Shown here piece by piece: positions 36,774 through 44,371 of a stretch of DNA of 64,000 bases; the stretch's first letter is position 1; each line of letters opens with the position of its first letter. The position numbers and the translations under genes were made by a program. The stretch lies in assembly GCF_001445575.1 (NCBI RefSeq), contig NZ_CP013200.1, positions 3,720,001-3,784,000 on the forward strand, given 5' to 3'. Under the pieces are notes generated by a model. That model had not been told where the DNA came from and did no database searches. It worked only from the letters and a program-made list of their open reading frames with translations. The DNA is from Arthrobacter alpinus (GTDB taxonomy: Bacteria > Actinomycetota > Actinomycetes > Actinomycetales > Micrococcaceae).

Positions 36774-36812
36774 GCCGAAAAACCGCCGGAAAGTGGTGCC
36801 GGGTCTGCGGAA

Positions 36813-38339
36813 CTAGCCGTTATGGGGATTCGGGAAGCCGATGTACTGGGTGTACAGGTACTCCTCGATGCCTTCGACGCTGCCTTCGCGGCCCAGACCG
36901 GACTGCTTGACCCCGCCGAAGGGTGCCGCCGCATTGGAGATGACGCCTGCATTCAAGCCCAGCATGCCTGTCTCAATCCGGTTGGCCATCCGCAGGCCGC
37001 GGTTGTGGTCCTTGGTAAAGATATAAGCCACCAAACCGTATTCGGTGTCGTTAGCCAGGGCTACTGCCTCGTCTTCGTTTTTGAACGTGACAATGGGGGC
37101 CACCGGGCCAAAGATTTCCTCGGTGAGGATGCGGGAGCCGGGCTCAACACCCTGCAGCACCGTGGGTTGGTAGAAGTAGCCGGGACCGTCGGCGGGGGCA
37201 CCGCCGGTGATGACGCGGGCGCCGTCGGCCACGGCGTCGCTGACCAGCGAGTGCACCTTGTCGCGGCTCTTGGCGTCAATCAACGGGCCCACCTTGGTGG
37301 CCGGATCGGTGCCGCGGCCCGTGGTCATTTCACCCATGCGGGCGGCAAAGCGGGTGGCGAATTCGTCGGCCACGGATTCGTGCACCAGGAAGCGATTAGC
37401 GGCGGTGCACGCCTCGCCCATGTTCCGCAGCTTGGCTGCCATGGCACCTTCCACGGCGGCGTCCAGATCGGCATCTTCGAAGACCAGGAACGGGGCGTTG
37501 CCGCCCAATTCCATGGAGGTGCGCAGAACGTTGGCGGAGGCGTCGGCCAACAGACGCTTTCCCACGGGGGTGGAGCCGGTAAAGGAGAGCTTGCGCAGAC
37601 GTGAATCCTGGATGAGCGGACCCGTCACGCCACCGGCGTCGGTGGTTGCCACAACATTCAGCACGCCGGCTGGCAGGCCCGCATCCATCAGGATTTGGGC
37701 GAAGAGTTGGCTGGTCAGCGGCGTTAGGTTGGCGGGCTTGAGCACCATGGTGCAACCGGCGGCAATGGCCGGGGCGATCTTGCGGGTTGCCATAGCAAGG
37801 GGGAAGTTCCACGGGGTGATCAGCAGGCAGGGACCAACAGGCTTCTTCTGCACCAGGATCTGGGCGGTTCCCTCCGGATTGGCCGAGTAGCGGCCAAAGG
37901 AGCGGGTAGCCTCTTCGGAGAACCAGCGCAAGAACTCGGCACCGTATTTCACCTCACCCAGGGCTTCGGCGAGCGGCTTGCCCATTTCCAGGGTCATGAG
38001 CAGGGCAAAGTCATCGGCACGGGCAGTGACCATGTCAAAGCCGCGGCGCAGGATTTCGGCACGTTCACGTGCCGGAGTCGCAGCCCACTCCGCCTGCACG
38101 GCCACAGCGGCATCCAAGGCCGCGGCACCGTCTACGGCACCGGCGTCGGCAATCTCCAGCAGCGCTTTTCCGGTGGACGGATCCTCCACGGTAAAGGTCT
38201 TGCCGGAAGCCGCGGGCCGCCATTCACCGTTGATCAGTAGTCCCGTGGGAACGCTCGCCAGCAGGACGCGTTCGCGCTCGGCCTGCTCGGCGCTAGTGGG
38301 TTCGGCGTTGGTGTGCTGGGCGGTTGGGCTCACAGTCAT
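36813..38339 (-). CDS. gabD: NAD(P)-dependent succinate-semialdehyde dehydrogenase
   Basis: 508 residues. An aldehyde dehydrogenase with NFPLAMATRKIAPAIAAG (substrate and cofactor channel), SFTGSTPVGKRL (Rossmann loop), the general-base Glu in MELGGNAPF, the nucleophile Cys in GEACTAANR, and the C-terminal EEIFGPVAPI. The closest pattern is the GabD group (4-aminobutyrate breakdown, succinate semialdehyde to succinate). It is a single-gene unit without gabT nearby, so another aldehyde is possible. Confidence 0.88.
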   Translation of the reverse strand: MTVSPTAQHTNAEPTSAEQAERERVLLASVPTGLLINGEWRPAASGKTFTVEDPSTGKALLEIADAGAVDGAAALDAAVAVQAEWAATPARERAEILRRGFDMVTARADDFALLMTLEMGKPLAEALGEVKYGAEFLRWFSEEATRSFGRYSANPEGTAQILVQKKPVGPCLLITPWNFPLAMATRKIAPAIAAGCTMVLKPANLTPLTSQLFAQILMDAGLPAGVLNVVATTDAGGVTGPLIQDSRLRKLSFTGSTPVGKRLLADASANVLRTSMELGGNAPFLVFEDADLDAAVEGAMAAKLRNMGEACTAANRFLVHESVADEFATRFAARMGEMTTGRGTDPATKVGPLIDAKSRDKVHSLVSDAVADGARVITGGAPADGPGYFYQPTVLQGVEPGSRILTEEIFGPVAPIVTFKNEDEAVALANDTEYGLVAYIFTKDHNRGLRMANRIETGMLGLNAGVISNAAAPFGGVKQSGLGREGSVEGIEEYLYTQYIGFPNPHNG

Positions 38340-38625
38340 GGAGACTCCTCAAATCTGGAGCCCCTGCAGGTGGCATCAGACCTCGGGCGAAGCCATGGTC
38401 TACAGGGGCAGTGCGGCGGGAAACGTGTTGTAATTCACGGTAGGTCCCCATGAACCACAGTGTCTACGCATGGACGCACTGCCCGCGCCGTTTTCGCTGT
38501 GCATTTGTACAGCTGCCCTGCGGCTGCGGCTGCGGCTGCCGCATCAGCTGTGGCTGCCGCAGCCGCTCCGCTCCCTGAATACTTGCGGGGGCTGAATGCA
38601 TGCGTCCCGCCCGAGCCAGACGGAG
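38340..38625. other. Gene-free gap between gabD start and rsmI end
   Basis: 286 bp. It must contain the gabD promoter. A GC-rich stretch at about 38517-38575 made of GCGGCT/GCCGCA units can fold on itself and may terminate rsmI. Nothing else was recognised. Confidence 0.4.
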
Positions 38626-39560
38626 TTATCCGCGTGCTGCCAGCACGGCGCTGTACAGCTCACGCTTGCTGAAGTGCACATCATGGGAAATAACGGCGAC
38701 AGCTTCCTTCATCCGCATGCCCTGGCCCATCAGCTCGTTAACGGCCGCCACGTGGTCTTCGACAGTTCCTGCGTCACCGGCTGGAGCGCCACTGACAACA
38801 ATGGCAATTTCACCGCGAATCTGGCTTTCCTCGGCCCATTCCAGCAGCCCGGACAAGGGCCTGCGGATCACTTCTTCGTACGTCTTGGTCAGCTCGCGGC
38901 AGACGGCCCCCTGACGGGACGGCCCAAAAGCGGTGTGCAGCGCGCGCAGCATGGCTTCGAGCCGGTGTGGAGCCTCAAAAAACACCATGGTGCGCTTTTC
39001 CACGGCCAGATCGTGCAATCGCGAGGCCCGCTCCCCCGACTTACGCGGCAGGAATCCTTCAAAGCAAAAGCGATCCGTGGGCAGCCCGGACAGTGCCAAG
39101 GCGGTCAGGACTGCGGAGGGGCCAGGGGCTGCGGTGACCTTCACGCCGGCTTCAACAGCAGCGGCAACCAGCCGGAACCCGGGATCGGAGACGGAGGGCA
39201 TGCCGGCATCGGTGACCATCAACAAGGTCTTGCCGCTTTGTACTTGGGTCAGCAGCTCGGCGGTCTTCACGGCTTCATTGTGCTCGTGGTAGCTAATGAT
39301 CTGGCCGCCCACTTTAACGCCCAGGCTCGTGACGAGGCGGTGCAGGCGGCGGGTATCCTCGGCAGCAACAATGTCCGCCGTGCCCAGCCAGGCAATGAGG
39401 CGGGCCGAGGCATCGCCCATATTGCCGATGGGGGTTGCCGCTAAAATAATGTAGCCCTCTCCGGGCTTGGCCGGGGGGCAAGGCTGGAATCGAGGGCTTC
39501 TTCGGCCACGTCCGAGTCGTTGTCGGCGGGTGCGGGATCTGTGCCAAAGTCATCTTCCAT
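38626..39560 (-). CDS. rsmI: 16S rRNA 2'-O-methyltransferase RsmI (frame broken near the start)
   Basis: The uninterrupted frame from ATG 39420 codes 264 residues (GDASARLIAWLGTADIVAAEDTR, SDAGMPSVSDPG, AAPGPSAVLTALALSGLP), clearly RsmI, which methylates C1402 of 16S rRNA. It lacks the essential first motif. That motif, IILAATPIGN, is present just upstream in the same frame but has no start codon; a start exists in another frame at 39560 (MEDDFGTDPAPADNDSD). One added base in the six-G run at 39473-39478 joins them as LAPPAKPGEGYIILAATPIGN. So either a real frameshift or a one-base sequencing deletion. Confidence 0.85.
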
Positions 39561-39601
39561 ATCTCCAGCGTAGTGCTCCGCGGCTTCAGGGCACACTTGG
39601 G

Positions 39602-39617
39602 TAGCATTGACCCCGTG
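39602..39617 (+). promoter_or_regulatory. -10 element and leaderless GTG start of the mannosyltransferase
   Basis: TAGCAT at 39602-39607 is followed after 7 nt by an in-frame GTG at 39615, the spacing expected of a leaderless actinobacterial transcript. The same arrangement is seen before purK. Confidence 0.45.
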
Positions 39618-41348
39618 CAACCCCACGTTATGGATACCGCTGCGGCGGCCCCGGATCCCACCGCTGCCACTGACCCGCGGGCGGAGGGCAACGGCTCGCC
39701 AGGCCCTTCCCACGCGGCCAGGCCCAGCGTTCCGGCGCGGCGTTGGCTGCGCGATCCGGCCGAGGCCTTCACCGGCGCAGCCCTGCGTGCCCGTCTCCTG
39801 GGGAGCCGGTATTCCTTCGCCACCACACCCGTGAGCTTGCGTGTCTGGTTTTGGATGGCCCCGATCCTGACGGCCTTGGTTGGCGGACTCCTGCGCTTCC
39901 TGCGTCTGGGCCAGCCGCCGTCGTTAGTCTTTGACGAGACCTACTACATCAAGGACGCCTACAGCTATTTGCAAAGCGGCTACGAGCGCAACTGGGCAGA
40001 AAAGGCCAACGACCTCTTCAACCAAGGCATCTTCACCAGCATCGAGGACACCGCCGAGTACGTGGTGCACCCGCCCGTCGGCAAGTGGATGATCGCGTTT
40101 GGCATGTGGGTTTTTGGCCCGGAAAGCACCTTCGGTTGGCGGTTCTCGGCAGCCCTGGTGGGCACCTTGTCTATCTTCTTGCTGGCTCTGATCGCTGCGA
40201 AAATGTTCCGCTCCACCATTCTGGGCGCTGTGGCCGGCCTGCTCTTCGCCGTGGACGGGCATGCCATTGTTCAGTCCCGCACCTCGCTGCTGGACATCTT
40301 TGTCATGTTCTTTGCCCTGGCCGCCTTTGGGGCACTCATCATGGACCGCGATGATGGACGACGGCGGCTGGCAGCAAAGCTGTCGGCCCTCGCCGGCGCT
40401 GATGGTCGGCTCCCGAGCAAAGCCCTGCTGTACGGCCCGTGGCTGGGGATCCGTTGGTGGCGGATCGCTGCCGGCGTGGCCCTGGGACTGTGCATTGGCA
40501 CCAAGTGGTCAGGTTTGTTCTTCCTGGCCGCCTTCGGGTTGATGAGTGTGGTGTGGGACATGAACGCGCGGCGCATCGCCGGCATCAAGTACTGGGTCAT
40601 GGGCGCTGTCTGGAAAGACGGCATCGTTGCGTTCGTCTCCATGGTGCCCGTGGCCACCGCCACCTACCTGGCCAGCTGGACCGGCTGGTTCCGCTCCACA
40701 GACGCCTACGACAGGCATTGGGCGCAAGAGAACCCGTCCACCACATGGGGCTGGGTCCCGGATTCCCTGCGCTCCCTGTGGCACTACCACTACACCGCCT
40801 ACAACTTCCATACCGGGTTGGCCTCAGACCACCCATATAAAGCCAACGCATGGTCATGGCTGGTCATGGGCCGCCCCACCTCTTTCTACGTCAAAAACTA
40901 TGAAAACGGGGACGGCGGTTGCGCGGTTGAAAAGTGCACGGCCGCCATCACCAGCGTGGGCAATCCGCTCATCTGGTGGGCAGGTACCTTGGCCCTCTTG
41001 TTCCTCATCGGAGTCTGGATAGCCAAGCGCGACTGGCGTGCAGGGGCCATCCTGGTCGGCTTCGCAGCTGGCTTCCTGCCCTGGCTCTTCTACCCGATGC
41101 GCACCATCTTCTTCTTCTACGCCATCGCCTACGAACCGTTCATGATCCTGGCCATAGTGCTGGTCTTGGGCATGATCTTAGGCAAAATTGGCGATCCCCC
41201 GTGGCGGCGAACCCAAGGTGCCATCATCGTGGGAATCTTCCTGGTCCTGACAGTGGCCATCAGCGCCTTCTTCTATCCGATCTGGGCAGCGGAGATCGTC
41301 CCGCATGAATATTGGCGCCAACATATGTGGCTGCCGAGCTGGATCTAG
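39615..41348 (+). CDS. pmt: Dolichyl-phosphate-mannose--protein mannosyltransferase (GT39)
   Basis: About 577 residues from GTG 39615 (an upstream ATG at 39573 is in frame but crowds rsmI). A cytoplasmic Pro/Ala-rich start is followed by about 10 membrane segments. The first extracytoplasmic loop has the catalytic pair in VFDETYYIKDAYSY; further PMT features are HPPVGKWMI, ADGH-like VDGHAIVQSRTSLLD, and C-terminal YPMRTIFFFYAIAYEPF. It O-mannosylates secreted proteins at the membrane using polyprenyl-phosphate mannose. Divergent from rsmI, which is the usual actinobacterial arrangement. Confidence 0.95.
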   Translation: MQPHVMDTAAAAPDPTAATDPRAEGNGSPGPSHAARPSVPARRWLRDPAEAFTGAALRARLLGSRYSFATTPVSLRVWFWMAPILTALVGGLLRFLRLGQPPSLVFDETYYIKDAYSYLQSGYERNWAEKANDLFNQGIFTSIEDTAEYVVHPPVGKWMIAFGMWVFGPESTFGWRFSAALVGTLSIFLLALIAAKMFRSTILGAVAGLLFAVDGHAIVQSRTSLLDIFVMFFALAAFGALIMDRDDGRRRLAAKLSALAGADGRLPSKALLYGPWLGIRWWRIAAGVALGLCIGTKWSGLFFLAAFGLMSVVWDMNARRIAGIKYWVMGAVWKDGIVAFVSMVPVATATYLASWTGWFRSTDAYDRHWAQENPSTTWGWVPDSLRSLWHYHYTAYNFHTGLASDHPYKANAWSWLVMGRPTSFYVKNYENGDGGCAVEKCTAAITSVGNPLIWWAGTLALLFLIGVWIAKRDWRAGAILVGFAAGFLPWLFYPMRTIFFFYAIAYEPFMILAIVLVLGMILGKIGDPPWRRTQGAIIVGIFLVLTVAISAFFYPIWAAEIVPHEYWRQHMWLPSWI

Positions 41349-41373
41349 GACACCCCTGTTCCGTTCCCCACGG

Positions 41374-41402
41374 ACGACGGCGGACAGCCCGGCCGCCGTC
41401 GT
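41374..41402 (+). terminator. Terminator hairpin of pmt
   Basis: A 10-bp stem ACGACGGCGG / CCGCCGTCGT with a 9-nt loop, 26 nt past the stop. The same stem recurs at 46149-46177. Confidence 0.7.
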
Positions 41403-41536
41403 ACTACTTTGAAAGCACGTCTCTGCCGCCATGCAGCAGCAGGGTTTTGGTGACACCCACGCCACTGACTAAGCTCGAATGCGGCACCCTCCGCCAACCT
41501 CTGTGTCCACATCGGACATCAACGAACAGGACCTGC

Positions 41537-42484
41537 ATGTCTCCTCACGCACCGACAGCCTCGAGCGCAGCAACCGTGCCTCTGGCGAACGAATCGCACC
41601 ACGTCTTGGTGGAAGCGTTGGGTTCGGTGATTGGCGTTGAAGGGCTTTCGGCGGCCGAGGCAAGCGAATTCCGTCAGGCGTGGAGCCGCTGCCTTGCGCT
41701 GCCAGAGAGCATTGCGGCAGCTTCGGTACGGAGGATTCCGGGTGATTTTGCGCGGGCCAATGAATCTCTGACCTCCGCCATCACTCTGGCTGCCATTGAG
41801 CTTTTGGCCGGCCAGCGAATGATGTTCCATGCCTGTGGCCTGGCCGATCCACTGTCCGGGGCCACCGTGGCTTTCATTGCCCCGTCAGGCACTGGCAAGA
41901 CCACCGTGGCGCGAACCCTGGGCCCGGGACTGGGCTATGTCAGCGACGAAACCATAGCCGTGGGCTCGGATTTGGGCATTGTTTCCTACCCGAAGCCGCT
42001 CTCGGTCAAGCAGCCCGAACCCGGCCGCCCCAAACTCCAACAGGGTCCCGACCATCACGTTTTGGGCGTCACACCGCCGGCCCCGGTTCTAGCGGCCATC
42101 ACCATTTTGAGCCGGACGCCCCACGATGCCGGCGCGCCTGCTGATGCTGTTTCTGCCTCTGCCTCTGCCTCTGTTGAGGACGTACCGCTGGCGCAGGCCA
42201 TCGTAGAACTGACCCCACAACTCTCGGCTCTGGCGCGGCTGGATCGTGGGCTGGTGCAATTGTGCACCATGGTTCAAGCGTGTGGGGGCGTCAAGCGGAT
42301 CCGCTATTCCGAGGCCGCAAGTATTGCCCCGCTACTGCCACAACTGGTTCGCCCGGTTGAGGCTGGCACCCCGGCACAGTGGATGGCGTTGGAGACTACA
42401 CCTGAATCTGCTAACGCGCGTGCCGGGATGCGACGCACCCGGTGCGGGACGCCATCGACGCGGAGGGCACCGTGCTGTTGCTGA
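41537..42484 (+). CDS. HprK-like P-loop protein
   Basis: About 315 residues from ATG 41537 (MSPHAPTASS), preceded by AGGA; the frame is open from 41312 but without coding character. A P-loop FIAPSGTGKTTVARTLG (about residues 113-130) and YVSDETIAV (Walker B-like Asp) resemble the HPr kinase C-terminal fold used by several peptide- or polysaccharide-linked ATPases. The last ~20 residues (RAGMRRTRCGTPSTRRAPCCC) look like out-of-frame read-through into the PqqD gene. Adding one G at GCCGGGATGCG would fuse both proteins (AGDATHPVRDAIDAEG). Role unknown; the neighbours suggest the surface-polymer system. Confidence 0.7.
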   Translation: MSPHAPTASSAATVPLANESHHVLVEALGSVIGVEGLSAAEASEFRQAWSRCLALPESIAAASVRRIPGDFARANESLTSAITLAAIELLAGQRMMFHACGLADPLSGATVAFIAPSGTGKTTVARTLGPGLGYVSDETIAVGSDLGIVSYPKPLSVKQPEPGRPKLQQGPDHHVLGVTPPAPVLAAITILSRTPHDAGAPADAVSASASASVEDVPLAQAIVELTPQLSALARLDRGLVQLCTMVQACGGVKRIRYSEAASIAPLLPQLVRPVEAGTPAQWMALETTPESANARAGMRRTRCGTPSTRRAPCCC

Positions 42485-42672
42485 TCGATTCCCAGGTTCT
42501 GGAACTGGGCCCGCTTGGCGCGTTGGTTTGGGAGTTCGCCAGCGACTGGACCACCCGTGAAGCCATCTTGGGCAAGGTGATCGAGGTGATTGGCGGCCAC
42601 CCGAGCGCCGATGCCTTGATCGATGAGGCCTTGGCCGAGCTGTTGTCCCGTGGAGTGCTCGAAAACGCCTAG
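42442..42672 (+). CDS. PqqD-family peptide-binding domain protein
   Basis: 76 residues from GTG 42442, overlapping the end of the HprK-like gene by 43 nt in another frame. The sequence (VLLLIDSQVLELGPLGALVWEFASDWTTREAIL...ELLSRGVL) is a PqqD fold, the RiPP-recognition-type winged helix. It lacks the first strand expected of the fold, which is coded just upstream in the same frame (DATHPVRDAI) without a start codon, so it is probably the C-terminal domain of the preceding gene separated by a frame change. Its stop shares CTAG with the convergent lepB stop. Confidence 0.72.
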   Translation: MRDAIDAEGTVLLLIDSQVLELGPLGALVWEFASDWTTREAILGKVIEVIGGHPSADALIDEALAELLSRGVLENA

Positions 42673-43412
42673 CTGATCTTGCCTATCCGGTTCCACGGCA
42701 GAATCTTCATGAAGGCATGCCCGATGACGTTCTCCACCGGGACAAATTTCACGCAATCATCGTTGGCGGGGACGCCGCGACAGGCGAATACGGAATCCTT
42801 GGAATTGCCCCGGTTGTCCCCCAGCACCAAGAGCATTCCTTCCGGAACAGTGACGGGCCCAAAACACCGCCTGCTTTTCGGGGTGCTCGCACAGTTCGAC
42901 GCTACGCCGTCGAACAACAAATCGCCTTGAATGTAGGGTTCCTTCTGAGCCACGCCGTTAACGCTCAGGGTTCCGGCCGCACTGCAGCAATCGACGGTGT
43001 CTCCGGGAATGCCAATGACTCGCTTGACCAAGAACTTTTCATGAGACGGTCCGATGCTGCTGACGTCGCCAAAGTAGCGCAACATTTCCTTGGCGGGGCT
43101 CCCCGTCGTCGGGGCACCATCCAGCCATGCCTCGTCAGCACTGAAGACCACCACATCGCCCCGTGGTGGGACACCACCGGCATAGGCAGTGCGATTAACC
43201 AACATCCTGTCACCGCTATACAAGGTGCCCTGCATGGATCCCGATGGTACTGAATAGACCTTCACAAAAAGAGTCTGCACCAGCACAATGACCACCACAG
43301 CTGCCAGTACGTTGAGCAGCAACGATCCGTAGGTACTGCGCCTAAAGGCCCGCCACTTGCCCGTCATTTCGGGGCGACGTGCACCGGGGGCACCTTGCAC
43401 TGGTTCTGCCAT
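42669..43412 (-). CDS. lepB: Signal peptidase I
   Basis: 247 residues from ATG 43412 (MAEPVQGAPG); the open frame reaches 43538. One N-terminal membrane segment (about 31-52), the catalytic Ser59 in VPSGSMQGTL and the general-base Lys130 in FLVKRVIGIPGDTV, then GDNRGNSKDS near the end. It cleaves signal peptides of exported proteins outside the membrane. The stop overlaps the convergent PqqD gene by 4 nt. Confidence 0.94.
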   Translation of the reverse strand: MAEPVQGAPGARRPEMTGKWRAFRRSTYGSLLLNVLAAVVVIVLVQTLFVKVYSVPSGSMQGTLYSGDRMLVNRTAYAGGVPPRGDVVVFSADEAWLDGAPTTGSPAKEMLRYFGDVSSIGPSHEKFLVKRVIGIPGDTVDCCSAAGTLSVNGVAQKEPYIQGDLLFDGVASNCASTPKSRRCFGPVTVPEGMLLVLGDNRGNSKDSVFACRGVPANDDCVKFVPVENVIGHAFMKILPWNRIGKIS

Positions 43413-43526
43413 GCTGGAGACTGTTCCTTTGATGTGATGAATGGTGCTGGGCCCGGCAAAAGAAGTCGCCAAAACGCTCACAACGCGGACGAATAGTGCC
43501 TTGTTGCTGCACATCACTTTCGACCC

Positions 43527-43556
43527 AATTCGACTCAATTCGACTCAATTCGACTC
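43527..43556 (+). repeat. 10-bp tandem repeat, three copies
   Basis: AATTCGACTC three times in a row (43527, 43537, 43547), followed by AATG; it lies between the divergent lepB and phosphatase genes, about 30 bp from the latter's start. Copy-number change here could alter promoter spacing. Confidence 0.9.
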
Positions 43557-43586
43557 AATGAGTATAGCCAAGACCGCTAAGATCGA

Positions 43587-44186
43587 ATGATGATCCGATT
43601 GTTGACCGTGTGCACTGGCAATATCTGCCGCTCCCCTTTTGCCGAGAGAATGCTGGCGACCGAACTTGAAAGCCTGCACCCTGGCTTGTTCCTGGTCCAC
43701 AGCGCTGGCACGGGAGCCATGGTGGGAGACGGCATGGAAGAAGAGTCTGCTGCCCTTCTGGCCTCTTTTGGTGGATCGAGTGAGGGCTTTGCCTCCCGCC
43801 AACTGGTCGCGCCGCTGCTCGCGGAATCTGATCTGGTGCTGGCTATGACAGTGGCCCACCGCGATGCCGTCATCCGCATGAGCCCGCGCATGCTTAAGCG
43901 GACGTACACGATCGTGGAGCTTGCCAGAATTCTTCGCACCATCCGGCTCTCCGGCACGGACAAGGTAATATGCGGCGGATTGCCCGAGCAAGTCCAGCAA
44001 CGGTGGGAGCAACTGCCAGCCCTGGCAGCCCTGTTCCGTAGCGAGTCGAGGCCTTCAGAGGCTGGTGACGATGTTGTGGACCCGTACCGAAGGAACACGG
44101 CAACTCACCAACAGATGGTCGAGGAGATCTTGCCTGCCGTGGAAGAAATCCTCGCCTTCGAGCGCTGGTACAGCAGCCAGGCGTAG
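43587..44186 (+). CDS. Low-molecular-weight protein-tyrosine phosphatase (Wzb-like)
   Basis: 199 residues, a little longer than the usual 150-180. The P-loop CTGNICRSPF starts at Cys9 with Arg15, and the general-acid Asp is in VDPYRR near residue 168. Such enzymes dephosphorylate the tyrosine-rich tail of Wzc-type kinases and so control polysaccharide length and export. The kinase gene lies convergently next to it, supporting that pairing. Confidence 0.9.
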   Translation: MMIRLLTVCTGNICRSPFAERMLATELESLHPGLFLVHSAGTGAMVGDGMEEESAALLASFGGSSEGFASRQLVAPLLAESDLVLAMTVAHRDAVIRMSPRMLKRTYTIVELARILRTIRLSGTDKVICGGLPEQVQQRWEQLPALAALFRSESRPSEAGDDVVDPYRRNTATHQQMVEEILPAVEEILAFERWYSSQA

Positions 44187-44266
44187 GCCTGCACAGTTCC
44201 CGCAGCACCAGACTCAAAGCGCCCTGGCACCCGAGCCCCACACCGACCGCCTGCTCGCTCGCTCGC

Positions 44267-44336
44267 CGAGTCAGACGGAGAGCCGTCGAGTCAGACGGAG
44301 CTCTCCGTCTGACTCGACGGGTCTCCGTCTGACTCG
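44267..44336. repeat. 70-bp nested palindrome between convergent phosphatase and kinase genes
   Basis: Arms 44267-44300 and 44303-44336 (34 bp each, one mismatch) flank a 2-nt centre. Each arm contains two direct copies of CGAGTCAGACGGAG, so four copies in all, two in each orientation. It probably serves as a bidirectional terminator. Confidence 0.92.
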
Positions 44337-44371
44337 AGGACGCAGCCCTGTCTTGCACTTGCTAGAGACAC

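Noticed and set aside
41537..42672. RiPP (lasso-peptide-like) cluster
   Set aside because: Only HprK-like and PqqD-type domains are found; no precursor, cyclase, protease or exporter gene is nearby.
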